Assembly: GCA_028709215.1 (NCBI GenBank) | Contig: JAQVXI010000001.1 | Span: 333,844 to 397,843, forward strand | Length of the DNA: 64,000 bases | Origin: Bacteroidales bacterium | GTDB taxonomy: Bacteria; Bacteroidota; Bacteroidia; Bacteroidales; UBA1402 | Reading direction: 5' to 3' | Shown here: positions 27,946-37,055 of the stretch, in pieces | Layout: the number at the start of each line of letters is the position of its first letter | Position numbering within the stretch: position 1 is the first letter of the stretch | The notes under the pieces: generated by a model | Seen by the model: the letters and a program-made list of their open reading frames with translations, nothing else | What the model was told of the DNA's origin: nothing | Databases searched by the model: none | Position numbers and translations under genes: made by a program

Positions 27946-30759
27946 TTACATACCTCGACCACCCCCGAAGCCGCCTCTTCCGCCACCCCGGCCACCTCGG
28001 AACATATCCTGAGAGCTGGCACCACCGCCAAAACTGGTGATGCGATAGGTGAAACTGAGCATAAAGTAGGAAGTGAGTGTGTTGTAGCGACTCAATTGGC
28101 GGTAGTTGTCACCAATGCTTTCGCGTACACTCAACTTTTGCTGCAAAATGTCATAAAGACGGAGCGAAACGGTGCCTTTGTTCTTAAAGAGTGATTTATC
28201 GACCGATGCATTCCAAACCAATTCATCCTGACTAAAGGTGGAATAACCTTCGCGGGTTGTATAGCTGATGTCGTTGGATACGGTAATACTGTGCGGTAAG
28301 TAAAGATTGATGTTTCCAGAACCGGTCCAATCCCAGGTTTCCTGTGTTCTTCCTTCGTTTAGGCTATTGGCGGTATTGTTGTAACGTACCGATCCTCGCA
28401 TGCCAACTTCAATCACATCCGTTGTCAGGGTTAATGAGAGGTTTTCGCTGCCACCCCACGAGTCTGTCGTGCTTAGATAACCCATACGAAGGTCTCCGTT
28501 TTCATCAAAGGGATCCATGGTACCGGTGCGATCCGAGTAACCGTAACGTTTGTTGAAATTCATTTGCGTATTGGTGTTGAAATGCAAGCGATTCTTAATG
28601 ATGGGCGTGTTGTACATCAGGTTACCGCTTACATTATAGGGCATGCTTTCTGCGTTGACCGTTTGACGGTATTGCTTTCCGGTTGCGTCGTATATGCTGT
28701 TGGATACCAGAGCGTTTTGTGTGATGCCCCCATTCAGACCCGCACTGAAGGAAGAAAACGTAACCGCATTAAAGCTGGAGTACATCAAACGTAAAGTCTG
28801 GTTGAACGAGGGGTTGAGCGTAGGATTTCCTATGGACTCATTCATCAGATTGTCGTTGTTGCGAACCGGCTGCATTTGATCAATGCTCGGCTGACTGGTG
28901 TTGCCGCGGTAATCCAGTCGAAGAAAGTTTCGACGCGCAAAATTGTAGCGGAATTGAGCCGTAGGAGCCCAGTTGAGTACGGTATTGTTGCGTTCCATCT
29001 CTCCACCATCCATGTAATAGGTGTTGCTGTAGGTCTGAGAGGGCTCGGCACGGAGTCCAAACATATAGTTGTAATTGGCTTCCTGATGACGGAAGTTTGC
29101 TTCTAGTGTCTCGTTAAAGTACTTATTTGTAAAGCGATTGCTGTAGGTTGAGTCCAGTATGTTGTAGTCACTCTCAGTACCCGTCGCTTTATCGTATTGG
29201 AATTTCTCGGAATTGCGTGAGTTGGCTCGCAGATTGGCTGAGATTTCCAGAAAGTTCTTTAGATTCCAAAGGGGTTCCACATAGGAAAAACGTACGTTTG
29301 CATTGTAGGAATCCGAAACCGTTTGGTTGCGTTGATCGACCAGGGAAGCAGAATCCGGTGTTGTTTTGCTGGAATAGTTGAAGCCGTTGCTTTCGGAAGT
29401 ATTCAACGATCCACCGATGTTGATGGTAAACGTACGTCCGCGTTTCTGAGCTGATTTTCGGCTCAAGATGAGGTTCAATCCGGCATTATTACCCTCACTG
29501 ACGCTTTCGTTGCGTGAATTACCCCAGCTAATGCTGTCTCCATCTTCAAAATATTCGTAATCACTCCTGCTGTTGGAAATCCCCTCATTAAAACCAATGT
29601 TGGGTTGTAAAATCAACGTCGTAAGGGTGTCTGGTCTCCATTCCATTTCAAAACGCAGATTGCCCTGCTGGTTTTCGCGCGTTGATTTGGATGTATTGAT
29701 GTTGTTGAAGGTGGATCCTTGCAACCAGCTTTCCCGCTCCGATTCGGTAATGGATTCGTTGGTTGAATGATTGTAGGTCGCATCGCCGCCCATCAAAAGT
29801 GTAGAAGAGAGTTCTGTATTGTTATTGACTCCAATGTTTTGTGTTTCGGTGATGCCGTTTCCTCCACCGCTCATTCCTCCGCGTCCGCGACCACTTCGCA
29901 TGGTGTTGGTGTTGTTTGCGCCTGCGATAAGGGCTGTTTGGGATTCACCGTTCAGAATGTTCACAAATGCATTGGCATCGTATCGCAGATTTCCATCAAT
30001 ATCGGCACCCGCACCGGCGGTTGCGTTCCCAAAAATACCTTTTTTTCGATTTGCTTTGATCGTAAGGTTGATGATGCGTTCGGTATTGTCGTCCTCAAAT
30101 CCGGTCAGTTGGGCCATCTCCGATTTTTGGTCGATGACCTGCACTTTATCGACAATGTCCACCGGAATGTTTTTGGTTGCCATTTGTGTATCTCCGTCAA
30201 AAAACTTTTTACCGTCCACGCGCACTTTGGTGATTTCTTCGCCATTAACGGTTATTTTACCGTCGCTGTCTACGACAACACCCGGTAATTTTTTCAACAA
30301 ATCTTCAACGACTGCGTTTTCCGCAACCTTAAAGGCTGCCGTATTGTATTCGATGGTATCACCTTTTACGGTCATTTGTGCTGCCATGCCCCGTACTTCA
30401 ACCTCTCCCAGGTTTTGTACATTTTCTTCCAGTAATATATTTTTCAGTAAGAGGTTCTTGTCTTCTACACGGATATTTATATAAGCATTGTTGTATCCCA
30501 TATAGCGAACTTCCAGGATGTAGTCTCCTTTTTCAACTTTGGACAGTTGAAAGCTGCCTTTGGCATCGGTTAGCAAACCTTGGACAAGCGCAGAGTCTGT
30601 TTGATTTAAAAGTCGTATGGTCGCCATTTCAATAGCGCCCTCATTGTTTTTGTCCAAGACCTTACCTTGTACATTGTGTTGTGCAAAGAGTGCTGTTGGT
30701 ACACTGAGGACCAGGAGCAGCAGAACAGAATACAGCTTTTTCATAGGTGATTTATTCAA
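27946..30759 (-). CDS. Outer-membrane beta-barrel protein with carboxypeptidase-like and plug domains
   Basis: A 937-residue relative of TonB-dependent receptors. After a signal peptide (about 1-26, ending ALFAQ) comes a carboxypeptidase-regulatory-like domain (VQGKVLDKNNEGAIEMATIRL, to about 110). Next is a plug-like domain (MAAQMTVKGDTIEYNTAAFKV, KLPGVVVDSDGKITVNGEE), then a long barrel of the OMP_b-brl type. No TonB box is obvious and no SusD gene is adjacent, so it is not a typical SusC. Two Gly/Arg-rich stretches stand out: one near residues 285-305, and a C-terminal tail after the last aromatic strand (GGRGGGRGGFGGGRGM). Ligand unknown. Single gene, closed by the hairpin at 27901. Confidence 0.87.
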   Translation of the reverse strand: MNKSPMKKLYSVLLLLVLSVPTALFAQHNVQGKVLDKNNEGAIEMATIRLLNQTDSALVQGLLTDAKGSFQLSKVEKGDYILEVRYMGYNNAYINIRVEDKNLLLKNILLEENVQNLGEVEVRGMAAQMTVKGDTIEYNTAAFKVAENAVVEDLLKKLPGVVVDSDGKITVNGEEITKVRVDGKKFFDGDTQMATKNIPVDIVDKVQVIDQKSEMAQLTGFEDDNTERIINLTIKANRKKGIFGNATAGAGADIDGNLRYDANAFVNILNGESQTALIAGANNTNTMRSGRGRGGMSGGGNGITETQNIGVNNNTELSSTLLMGGDATYNHSTNESITESERESWLQGSTFNNINTSKSTRENQQGNLRFEMEWRPDTLTTLILQPNIGFNEGISNSRSDYEYFEDGDSISWGNSRNESVSEGNNAGLNLILSRKSAQKRGRTFTINIGGSLNTSESNGFNYSSKTTPDSASLVDQRNQTVSDSYNANVRFSYVEPLWNLKNFLEISANLRANSRNSEKFQYDKATGTESDYNILDSTYSNRFTNKYFNETLEANFRHQEANYNYMFGLRAEPSQTYSNTYYMDGGEMERNNTVLNWAPTAQFRYNFARRNFLRLDYRGNTSQPSIDQMQPVRNNDNLMNESIGNPTLNPSFNQTLRLMYSSFNAVTFSSFSAGLNGGITQNALVSNSIYDATGKQYRQTVNAESMPYNVSGNLMYNTPIIKNRLHFNTNTQMNFNKRYGYSDRTGTMDPFDENGDLRMGYLSTTDSWGGSENLSLTLTTDVIEVGMRGSVRYNNTANSLNEGRTQETWDWTGSGNINLYLPHSITVSNDISYTTREGYSTFSQDELVWNASVDKSLFKNKGTVSLRLYDILQQKLSVRESIGDNYRQLSRYNTLTSYFMLSFTYRITSFGGGASSQDMFRGGRGGGRGGFGGGRGM

Positions 30760-30886
30760 ATTAGTACTGCTTGGATGCAGAATCTCCCAATTGGTTTAAT
30801 GCGGCAACCGTCTTTTTTACACAATAATAGCGTTCGAGTGCAGGATTAATTGAATGCAGAATACTGGGATTATTCAACAAATCGAG

Positions 30887-30894
30887 TAACTTTG
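30887..30894 (+). promoter_or_regulatory. -7 promoter box of kduI
   Basis: TAACTTTG fits TAnnTTTG, leaving a leader of about 50 nt before the kduI ATG at 30949. The rest of the 189-bp gap between the barrel gene and kduI shows no gene. Confidence 0.55.
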
Positions 30895-30948
30895 CAGGTA
30901 GGAGTCGTCCATTTTGAAACGTATACAACCTAAATAAATATATTTGAA

Positions 30949-31794
30949 ATGAAAACAAACTATCAGATTCGCTATGCTTCCAACCCGGCAGATGCCAAAT
31001 CGTATGATACCGATCGGTTGAGAAAAGAGTTTTTAATAGAAACGTTGTTTGTAAAGAATGAAGTCAATTTGGTGTATTCCATGATCGACCGTATGATTGT
31101 AGGTGGAGCGCTGCCGGTGGGTGAGGCCCTTCCGCTTGAATCCATCGATCCGCTCAAGGCTCCTCACTTTTTGCATCGACGTGAGTTGGGTATTTTTAAC
31201 GTAGGTGCCGGAACCGGAGTTGTGAAAGTAGGCGATCAAACCTTTGAACTGGAATATAAAGAAGCTTTGTATTTGGGAGCAGGTGATCGTGAAGTCGTTT
31301 TTGAAAGCAAGGATGCAGATAAGCCTGCAAAATTCTATTTTAATTCACTGGTTGCGCACAAAACCTGTCCGGATAAAAAAATTACCAAGCAGGATGCCGT
31401 TTGTGTAGAGATGGGTAGTCTAGAGGGTTCCAATCACCGTAACATCAATAAGATGATTGTCAACCAGGTACTTGAAACCTGTCAGCTACAAATGGGTATG
31501 ACCGAGTTGGCTCCGGGCAGTGTATGGAATACCATGCCACCACACATTCACAGTCGTCGGATGGAGGCATATTTCTATTTTGAAGTGCCACAAGACCAGG
31601 CTGTCTGTCATTTTATGGGAGACCCGAAAGAAACGCGTCACATTTGGATGCAGGGTGATCAGGCCGTACTGTCTCCGGAATGGTCCATTCACTCCGCGGC
31701 TGCCACGTCCAACTACACCTTCATCTGGGGGATGGGGGGAGAGAACCTGGATTACGGCGATCAGGATTTCTTCAAGAGTACCGATTTGAAATAA
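30949..31794 (+). CDS. kduI: 5-dehydro-4-deoxy-D-glucuronate isomerase
   Basis: Converts 5-dehydro-4-deoxy-D-glucuronate, the product of pectate lyase digestion, to 3-deoxy-D-glycero-2,5-hexodiulosonate. The 281-residue length is typical. The zinc ligands are visible: H199, H201 and E206 in PPHIHSRRMEAYFYF and H248 in WSIHSAAATSNYTFIWG. It is cytosolic and followed after 30 bp by kduD, the next enzyme of the pathway. The pectate lyase at 48193 could supply its substrate. KdgK and KdgA are not in the window. Confidence 0.97.
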   Translation: MKTNYQIRYASNPADAKSYDTDRLRKEFLIETLFVKNEVNLVYSMIDRMIVGGALPVGEALPLESIDPLKAPHFLHRRELGIFNVGAGTGVVKVGDQTFELEYKEALYLGAGDREVVFESKDADKPAKFYFNSLVAHKTCPDKKITKQDAVCVEMGSLEGSNHRNINKMIVNQVLETCQLQMGMTELAPGSVWNTMPPHIHSRRMEAYFYFEVPQDQAVCHFMGDPKETRHIWMQGDQAVLSPEWSIHSAAATSNYTFIWGMGGENLDYGDQDFFKSTDLK

Positions 31795-31824
31795 ATCATC
31801 ACAATCAATTTAATATTCATTTCA

Positions 31825-32604
31825 ATGACAAATTTTTCATTAGAAGGCAAGATCGCACTGATAACCGGTGCTTCTTACGGTATTGGGATGGCCATTGCAA
31901 AAGCATATGCTGAAGCAGGTGCAACCATCGTTTTCAATGACATCAAGGCAGAATTGGTAGAAAACGGTATGGCAGAGTATAAAAAAAGTGGCATTGATGC
32001 ACACGGTTATGTGTGTGATGTGACCAACGAAGATCAGGTAAACGAAATGGTTGCCAAAATCCAAAAGGAAGTTGGAATCATCGACATTCTGGTGAACAAT
32101 GCCGGGATCATCAAACGCATTCCTGCAGTTGACATGACGGCCGCTGAATTCCGTCAGGTGATTGATATCGACTTAAACGGTCCGTTTATTGTGGCCAAAG
32201 CTGTTGCTCCCGGCATGATCGCCAAGCGTTCCGGTAAAATCATCAATATTTGTTCCATGATGAGCGAATTGGGTCGTGAAACCGTTGTCGCGTATGCTGC
32301 CGCTAAGGGTGGATTGAAGATGTTGACCAAAAACCTTGCTTCTGAGTGGGGTGAATTCAATATTCAGGTAAATGGTTTGGGACCGGGTTACATTGCTACC
32401 CCGCAGACTGCACCGCTTCGTACACCGGGTCATCCTTTTAATGATTTCATCATATCCAAAACTCCGGCTGCTCGTTGGGGAACGCCTGAGGATCTTTCCG
32501 GCCCGGCTGTATTCTTGGCTTCCGGTGCTTCCGATTTTGTGAACGGACACATTTTATATGTAGACGGAGGAATCTTGGCATATATAGGCAAGCAACCGAA
32601 ATAA
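31825..32604 (+). CDS. kduD: 2-dehydro-3-deoxy-D-gluconate 5-dehydrogenase (SDR)
   Basis: Reduces the KduI product to 2-keto-3-deoxygluconate with NAD(P)H. It is a 259-residue short-chain dehydrogenase with the nucleotide motif TGASYGIG (14-21), NNAG (91-94), the catalytic serine near 144-147 and YAAAK (Y157, K161). The position 30 bp after kduI makes the KduD assignment more likely than the related gluconate 5-dehydrogenase. A hairpin after the stop may end the kduI-kduD transcript in part, before the DUF4861 gene. Confidence 0.92.
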   Translation: MTNFSLEGKIALITGASYGIGMAIAKAYAEAGATIVFNDIKAELVENGMAEYKKSGIDAHGYVCDVTNEDQVNEMVAKIQKEVGIIDILVNNAGIIKRIPAVDMTAAEFRQVIDIDLNGPFIVAKAVAPGMIAKRSGKIINICSMMSELGRETVVAYAAAKGGLKMLTKNLASEWGEFNIQVNGLGPGYIATPQTAPLRTPGHPFNDFIISKTPAARWGTPEDLSGPAVFLASGASDFVNGHILYVDGGILAYIGKQPK

Positions 32605-32614
32605 TTTTTCAAAG

Positions 32615-32652
32615 CAGCGGGTATCCACTTATTGGACACCTGCTGTTTTTTT
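32615..32652 (+). terminator. Intrinsic terminator after kduD
   Basis: A 12-bp stem with G-U pairs (32615-32626 with 32634-32645), a 7-nt loop and seven T residues follow kduD and stand just before the DUF4861 lipoprotein gene. They could lower expression of the downstream gene. Confidence 0.72.
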
Positions 32653-32671
32653 AAATCTGAAATCAATCCAA

Positions 32672-33817
32672 ATGAAAAAATACATGTATTCCGTTTTGCT
32701 GTTGTCAGCAATGTTGTCCACGGCCTGTACACAGTCCATTGATATAGTTGTCTTAAACAATTCCGATGTCGATCGTCAAAGTGAAATGGTCGAAATCTGT
32801 GCGTGTGATCTGCCGGATATGTCATCCGGAGATTGGATCCTTGTCGATACGTCCGGTCAGCAACTGCCTTTTCAGCTGATCAATAAAGGAGAAAGCAACG
32901 ACGCTTCGTTGATTTTCCCGGCAGACGTTAAAGCGGGTACAGAAGTACGGTATTCAATTGTCAAAGGAAAAACGGAAACATTTGATTCGAAGGTTTTTGT
33001 GCGTCAGATTACAGAACGCAAAGATGACATCACCTGGGAAAATGATAAAGTGGCTTTCCGTATGTATGGGCCAGCATTGGCTGCAGAAAATCCAAGCAAT
33101 GGAGTGGATGTGTGGTTCAAGCGGACTCCGGAACTAATTGTCAATAAATGGTATAAAGCCGACTTAGCCGGAGAAGCTTCCTATCACGAAGATCATGGTG
33201 AAGGGTTGGATTGCTACAAAGTAGGGCATACACTGGGGGCTGGTTCCATTGCACCGTTTATCCATGATTCGCTGTTTGTCGGTGGGCACTACGATCGTGT
33301 TAAAATCCTCGAGAACGGCCCGTTGCGTGCTTCTTTTGTCCTTTTTTATGACAATATTCCTTTTGCTGGAAATACACAGGGCGTATCGGCTGAAATGAAA
33401 ATCACCCTGGATGCAGGTAGCCACTTAAACGAGATGCAGGTTCGTTATACAGGAGAGGTTTCCGACTTCCAATTGGCGAGCGGTATTTTTCTCCACGATA
33501 CCATTCAAAATGTGATGGGTTTGCCGGAACAGGGTTATTTGGCTTATGCCGAAGGTATGTGGTCACAGACAAAACAACCCCAATTTTCCGGAAGAGGTTT
33601 TATCGGTTTGGTTTTTCCCGAAAATGCGGTAGAGTACCGCATGATTCCGGAACACGTGGTCGCATTAGCCCCGTACAAAATGGGTGAAGTTTATCGCTAT
33701 TATTTCGGTGCCGGATGGGATCAATACCTTACTCCAACCGATCAGGCCTGGGTTCAGTATCTATCCAATAAACGAGATGCATTGAAACATCCCCTTGAGG
33801 TTCGTATCATTAAGTGA
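32672..33817 (+). CDS. DUF4861 lipoprotein
   Basis: A 381-residue DUF4861 family protein with a lipoprotein signal: the lipobox LSTAC places the lipidated Cys at residue 19. An N-terminal beta-rich part (20-110) precedes the main domain, where KVGHTLGAGSIAPFIHDS and FLHDTIQNVMG match the shorter DUF4861 protein at 19513. The activity is unknown. The position right after kduI-kduD and just before the arabinose genes suggests a periplasmic role in uronate or pectin breakdown, perhaps on unsaturated oligogalacturonides; this is inference from context. Confidence 0.82.
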   Translation: MKKYMYSVLLLSAMLSTACTQSIDIVVLNNSDVDRQSEMVEICACDLPDMSSGDWILVDTSGQQLPFQLINKGESNDASLIFPADVKAGTEVRYSIVKGKTETFDSKVFVRQITERKDDITWENDKVAFRMYGPALAAENPSNGVDVWFKRTPELIVNKWYKADLAGEASYHEDHGEGLDCYKVGHTLGAGSIAPFIHDSLFVGGHYDRVKILENGPLRASFVLFYDNIPFAGNTQGVSAEMKITLDAGSHLNEMQVRYTGEVSDFQLASGIFLHDTIQNVMGLPEQGYLAYAEGMWSQTKQPQFSGRGFIGLVFPENAVEYRMIPEHVVALAPYKMGEVYRYYFGAGWDQYLTPTDQAWVQYLSNKRDALKHPLEVRIIK

Positions 33818-33829
33818 GCGTATAATAGG

Positions 33830-33862
33830 AAAATCCGGAAGACCATCGTCCGGATTTTCTGT
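33830..33862 (+). terminator. Intrinsic terminator after the DUF4861 gene
   Basis: A perfect 10-bp stem (33830-33839 with 33849-33858) with a 9-nt loop ends in T residues. It separates the uronate genes from the arabinose genes. Confidence 0.7.
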
Positions 33863-33903
33863 GTTGTAAAACATAATTTTCTAAAGGGTATCCGTTGAAA
33901 TAA

Positions 33904-33918
33904 GTGTTACTTTTACAC
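33904..33918. promoter_or_regulatory. Candidate AraR operator, site 1
   Basis: The inverted repeat GTGT-N7-ACAC overlaps a -7-like box (TACTTTTA, one change from TAnnTTTG) upstream of the aldose epimerase-symporter-araR genes. The same GTGT-N7-ACA spacing recurs upstream of araD at 37807. A repressor bound here would cover the promoter. Assignment to AraR is inference from these two occurrences. Confidence 0.42.
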
Positions 33919-33953
33919 CATTAATTACCAATCATTCGCTTAACCTGAATACG

Positions 33954-35090
33954 ATGAAAAAAATTTTAGGGCTGATTTGTCTTTCAGCAATGCCATTTTT
34001 ATTTGCGTGTCAAGAAGAAGAAAAGACCACGCTGTCTGGATTGAAACCATCTGATTTTCAGATGGAAATCAATGGAAAACCCAACCAATTGTATGTATTG
34101 AAAAATGCAGGAGGGATGGAAGTGTGTATGACCAATTTTGGTGCACGAATTGTGTCAATCTGGGTACCGGACAATCAAGGAACGTTTGCCGATGTTGTCC
34201 TTGGTTTTGATTCCATTGGTGGGTATTTAAATCATTCTACCGATTTTGGCGCCTTCATCGGTCGCTACGGAAATCGGATCAACCAGGGCAAATTTACCCT
34301 GGATGGGCAAACGTATCAGTTGGATACGAACAATTTTGGTCACAGTTTGCATGGAGGCTCTAAGGGTTTCCAATATCGCATGTTTGATATCGATCAAATT
34401 GACGACCAGACTCTCGTGGTTCGTTATGTTGCTGAGGATGGCGAAATGGGTTTCCCGGGAGAATTGACCTCCAAAGCGACGTATCACTTGACCGACGACA
34501 ATGCCATCGACATTCAATACGAAGCCGTAACAGACAAGCCCACCATCATCAATTTGACCAACCACTCGTATTTTAATCTAACCGGAAATCCGGAAGAAAC
34601 GGTGTTGAATCATACCTTATGGGTGGATGCAGATGCTTATACCCCTGTTGATGAAACCTTTATGACAACAGGCGAAATTGCCACAGTCGATCAGACCCCT
34701 ATGGATTTTCGTACGTCTACCCGTATTGGGGATCGAATCGATCAGTTTGATTTTGAACAACTTAAAAACGGAAACGGATACGATCACAATTGGGTGTTAA
34801 ACACTTCCGGTGATGTAAGCAAGCCGGCGGCTATTGCCATCGATCCCGTCAGTGGACGTAGTTTGACTGTCTTTACAGACGAACCCGGTATTCAGGTCTA
34901 TTCCGGTAACTTCCTGGATGGAACCGTCACCGGAAAAAAAGGCATTGTCTATCAACAACGGGTTGGATTGTGTCTGGAAACACAGCACCATCCGGACAGT
35001 CCCAACAAAGCCGATTGGCCTTCAGTTGTATTGAGACCCGGTGAAACCTATACGAGTCGCTGCATCTATCAGTTTGGTGTCGTCAAGTAA
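33954..35090 (+). CDS. Aldose 1-epimerase, lipoprotein form
   Basis: A 378-residue mutarotase anchored by lipid: the signal peptide ends LFAC with Cys at residue 19, so it acts in the periplasm or at the outer membrane. The family blocks are HSLHGGSKGFQYRMF, the catalytic His in LTNHSYFNLTG and the catalytic Glu in CLETQHHPDSPNKADW. It is 38 bp ahead of the sodium/solute symporter and shares the arabinose locus, so it probably prepares the right anomer of arabinose or galactose for uptake. A galM gene next to the arabinose symporter is, as I recall, also seen in Bacteroides. Confidence 0.92.
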   Translation: MKKILGLICLSAMPFLFACQEEEKTTLSGLKPSDFQMEINGKPNQLYVLKNAGGMEVCMTNFGARIVSIWVPDNQGTFADVVLGFDSIGGYLNHSTDFGAFIGRYGNRINQGKFTLDGQTYQLDTNNFGHSLHGGSKGFQYRMFDIDQIDDQTLVVRYVAEDGEMGFPGELTSKATYHLTDDNAIDIQYEAVTDKPTIINLTNHSYFNLTGNPEETVLNHTLWVDADAYTPVDETFMTTGEIATVDQTPMDFRTSTRIGDRIDQFDFEQLKNGNGYDHNWVLNTSGDVSKPAAIAIDPVSGRSLTVFTDEPGIQVYSGNFLDGTVTGKKGIVYQQRVGLCLETQHHPDSPNKADWPSVVLRPGETYTSRCIYQFGVVK

Positions 35091-35128
35091 GTAGAACATT
35101 TTTAACCTTTAACCATTAATATTTATTT

Positions 35129-36991
35129 ATGAACGCTGGATTTACAACCATTGACTACGTCATTTTTGTGTCGTATGTCATCTTGATTGTGGCTTTGGGA
35201 TTGTGGCTTTCACGCTCACCCAAAGGGCATGAGAAAGATTCAAAAGATTATTTTCTTGCCGGTGGTACGCTTTCCTGGTGGGCTATTGGAGCCTCGTTGA
35301 TTGCGGCCAACATCTCAGCCGAACACTTTATTGGCATGTCCGGATCCGGGTATCGGATTGGATTGGGTATTGCTGCATACGAGTGGTTGGCCGCAATAAC
35401 ACTGATTTTGGTCGCCAAATTTTTGTTGCCTGAGATGATCGACAAAAAGATTTATACCATGCCTCAGTTGTCTCGTGAACGTTATGGAACGGGTGTGGCC
35501 TTTTTCTTTTCCTTCTTCTGGTTGTTGGTATACGTCTTTGTAAACCTGACTTCTGTCGCTTGGTTGGGTGCATTGGCTATGGAACAAATCCTTGATGTAC
35601 CCATTATGTACGGGATGATTGGATTGTTTTTGTTTGCCGGCCTGTACTCCATCTGGGGTGGTTTGAAATCGGTAGCTTTGACCGATGTATTGCAAGTGAT
35701 CTTCCTGGTAGGAGGTGGTTTAATCACTGCCTGGTTTGCTTTGGAAGCAGTCAGTGGAGAGGCCAATAGCGCCATTGAAGGGTTTAAGACTGTCTTGGCT
35801 AAGGTTCGTGAAACGCCGGGTGATTTGCATTTCAGCATGATCATTGATCAGAACATGGACGGAGAACGCTACAAAGAACTTCCTGGGCTTGCCGTTATTT
35901 TTGGCGCCATGTGGTTGACCAATTTAGGCTACTGGGGCTTTAACCAATACATCATTCAAAAAGGTTTGGCAGCAAAAAGCTTGAAAGAAGCCAAACGCGG
36001 TTTGATTTTTGCCGGATATCTAAAGATTCTTATTCCCCTGATTGTTGTCATTCCCGGTATTACAGCCTACGTAATGTTTACACATCAGGCCGATTTCCCC
36101 GGTTTACACGAGACCCTTTCGGGCACCATTGGTAAAGCCGACGAAGCATACCCTTGGTTGCTTCGTAACTTTGCCCCAATTGGAATTCGTGGTTTGGCCT
36201 TTGCAGCCTTGGTTGCTGCCGTGGTTTCTTCTTTGGCTTCAATGCTCAATTCTACGTCGACCATTTTTACGATGGATATTTACAAAACCATCATCAATAA
36301 AAATGCGACCGAAAATCAGTTGGTAAAAATCGGTCGAATCACAGCCTTTATTGCTTTGATTATTGCTGCCATTTCAGCCAAGCCGCTGTTGGGTGGTTTG
36401 GATCAGGCGTTCCAGTACATTCAGGAGTTTACCGGATTTATCTATCCGGGTGTTGTCGTGGTTTTCGGTATGGGACTTTTGTGGAAACGTGCGACCAATC
36501 GTGCTGCCTTGTGGACAACGATCGCAACCATCCCGGTGGGTATCATTATGAAGATTGCCTTGCCGGACCTACCGTTTATCATGCGTATGGGATATGTCTG
36601 TATGATATTAATCACGATGGCTGTTGTCTTGACGTTGACGGATAAGAATCAGGTCAAAGCAAATGAGCTATCAGCCAAAAACAAACAGCGCTTGAATGTC
36701 GCCGGATGGGGTTTTGCGATCGCAGCGGTGGTTATGACGATTGCCGGTATTGTGTTTGGTTCCGACCTGTTTGGCATGAGCTTGAACAACATCGGTTTCA
36801 ATTCCATCTTTATGATGGTCTTTATGATGGCTTTCCTATCCATCATTATGTTTACCAATGCGCGTTCTGCGACCCAAGATGAAAAAGCTTATGAATTTAA
36901 TCCGGAGCTGTTCAAAACAGATAATGGATTTTTATTTGGTGCAATGGGGATTGTCGTCATCATTGCTGCTTTGTATGCTTATTTCTGGTAA
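35129..36991 (+). CDS. Sodium/solute symporter (SSS family), probably for L-arabinose
   Basis: A 620-residue inner-membrane symporter with about 14-15 helices. SSS family marks include YFLAGGTLSWWAIGASLIAAN in helix 1-2, ISAEHFIGMSGSGY, and the segment SSLASMLNSTSTIFTMDIYK typical of SGLT-type sugar carriers. It sits between the lipoprotein epimerase and AraR, directly before araDAB, which points to L-arabinose as substrate (inference from locus). A second SSS gene at 51867 is unrelated in context. A strong hairpin follows the stop. Confidence 0.92.
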   Translation: MNAGFTTIDYVIFVSYVILIVALGLWLSRSPKGHEKDSKDYFLAGGTLSWWAIGASLIAANISAEHFIGMSGSGYRIGLGIAAYEWLAAITLILVAKFLLPEMIDKKIYTMPQLSRERYGTGVAFFFSFFWLLVYVFVNLTSVAWLGALAMEQILDVPIMYGMIGLFLFAGLYSIWGGLKSVALTDVLQVIFLVGGGLITAWFALEAVSGEANSAIEGFKTVLAKVRETPGDLHFSMIIDQNMDGERYKELPGLAVIFGAMWLTNLGYWGFNQYIIQKGLAAKSLKEAKRGLIFAGYLKILIPLIVVIPGITAYVMFTHQADFPGLHETLSGTIGKADEAYPWLLRNFAPIGIRGLAFAALVAAVVSSLASMLNSTSTIFTMDIYKTIINKNATENQLVKIGRITAFIALIIAAISAKPLLGGLDQAFQYIQEFTGFIYPGVVVVFGMGLLWKRATNRAALWTTIATIPVGIIMKIALPDLPFIMRMGYVCMILITMAVVLTLTDKNQVKANELSAKNKQRLNVAGWGFAIAAVVMTIAGIVFGSDLFGMSLNNIGFNSIFMMVFMMAFLSIIMFTNARSATQDEKAYEFNPELFKTDNGFLFGAMGIVVIIAALYAYFW

Positions 36992-37007
36992 ACTTATGTA
37001 AATTCCG

Positions 37008-37039
37008 GATCGCAGGCAAACACGCGTTTGCCTGCGATC
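37008..37039 (+). other. Long hairpin between the symporter and araR genes
   Basis: A perfect 14-bp stem (37008-37021 with 37026-37039) closes a 4-nt loop (ACGC), ending 16 bp before the araR start. There is no T-run after it, so it is not an ordinary intrinsic terminator. It may act as an mRNA stability or processing element, or affect araR translation. Confidence 0.7.
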
Positions 37040-37055
37040 TGTATACTCAACAGAT

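Noticed and set aside
29767..30484. Plus-strand open frames of up to 221 codons opposite the outer-membrane barrel gene
   Set aside because: They are the mirror of a real coding region; the composition (Ser/Phe/Pro-rich) is what a shadow frame gives.
27946..30759. SusC-type nutrient receptor
   Set aside because: No SusD neighbour, no clear TonB box, and the barrel is of the OMP_b-brl type; called only as a relative.
30939..30946. TATATTTG directly before kduI as its -7 box
   Set aside because: It ends 2 nt before the ATG, so transcription would begin inside the start codon. The box at 30887 is suitable.
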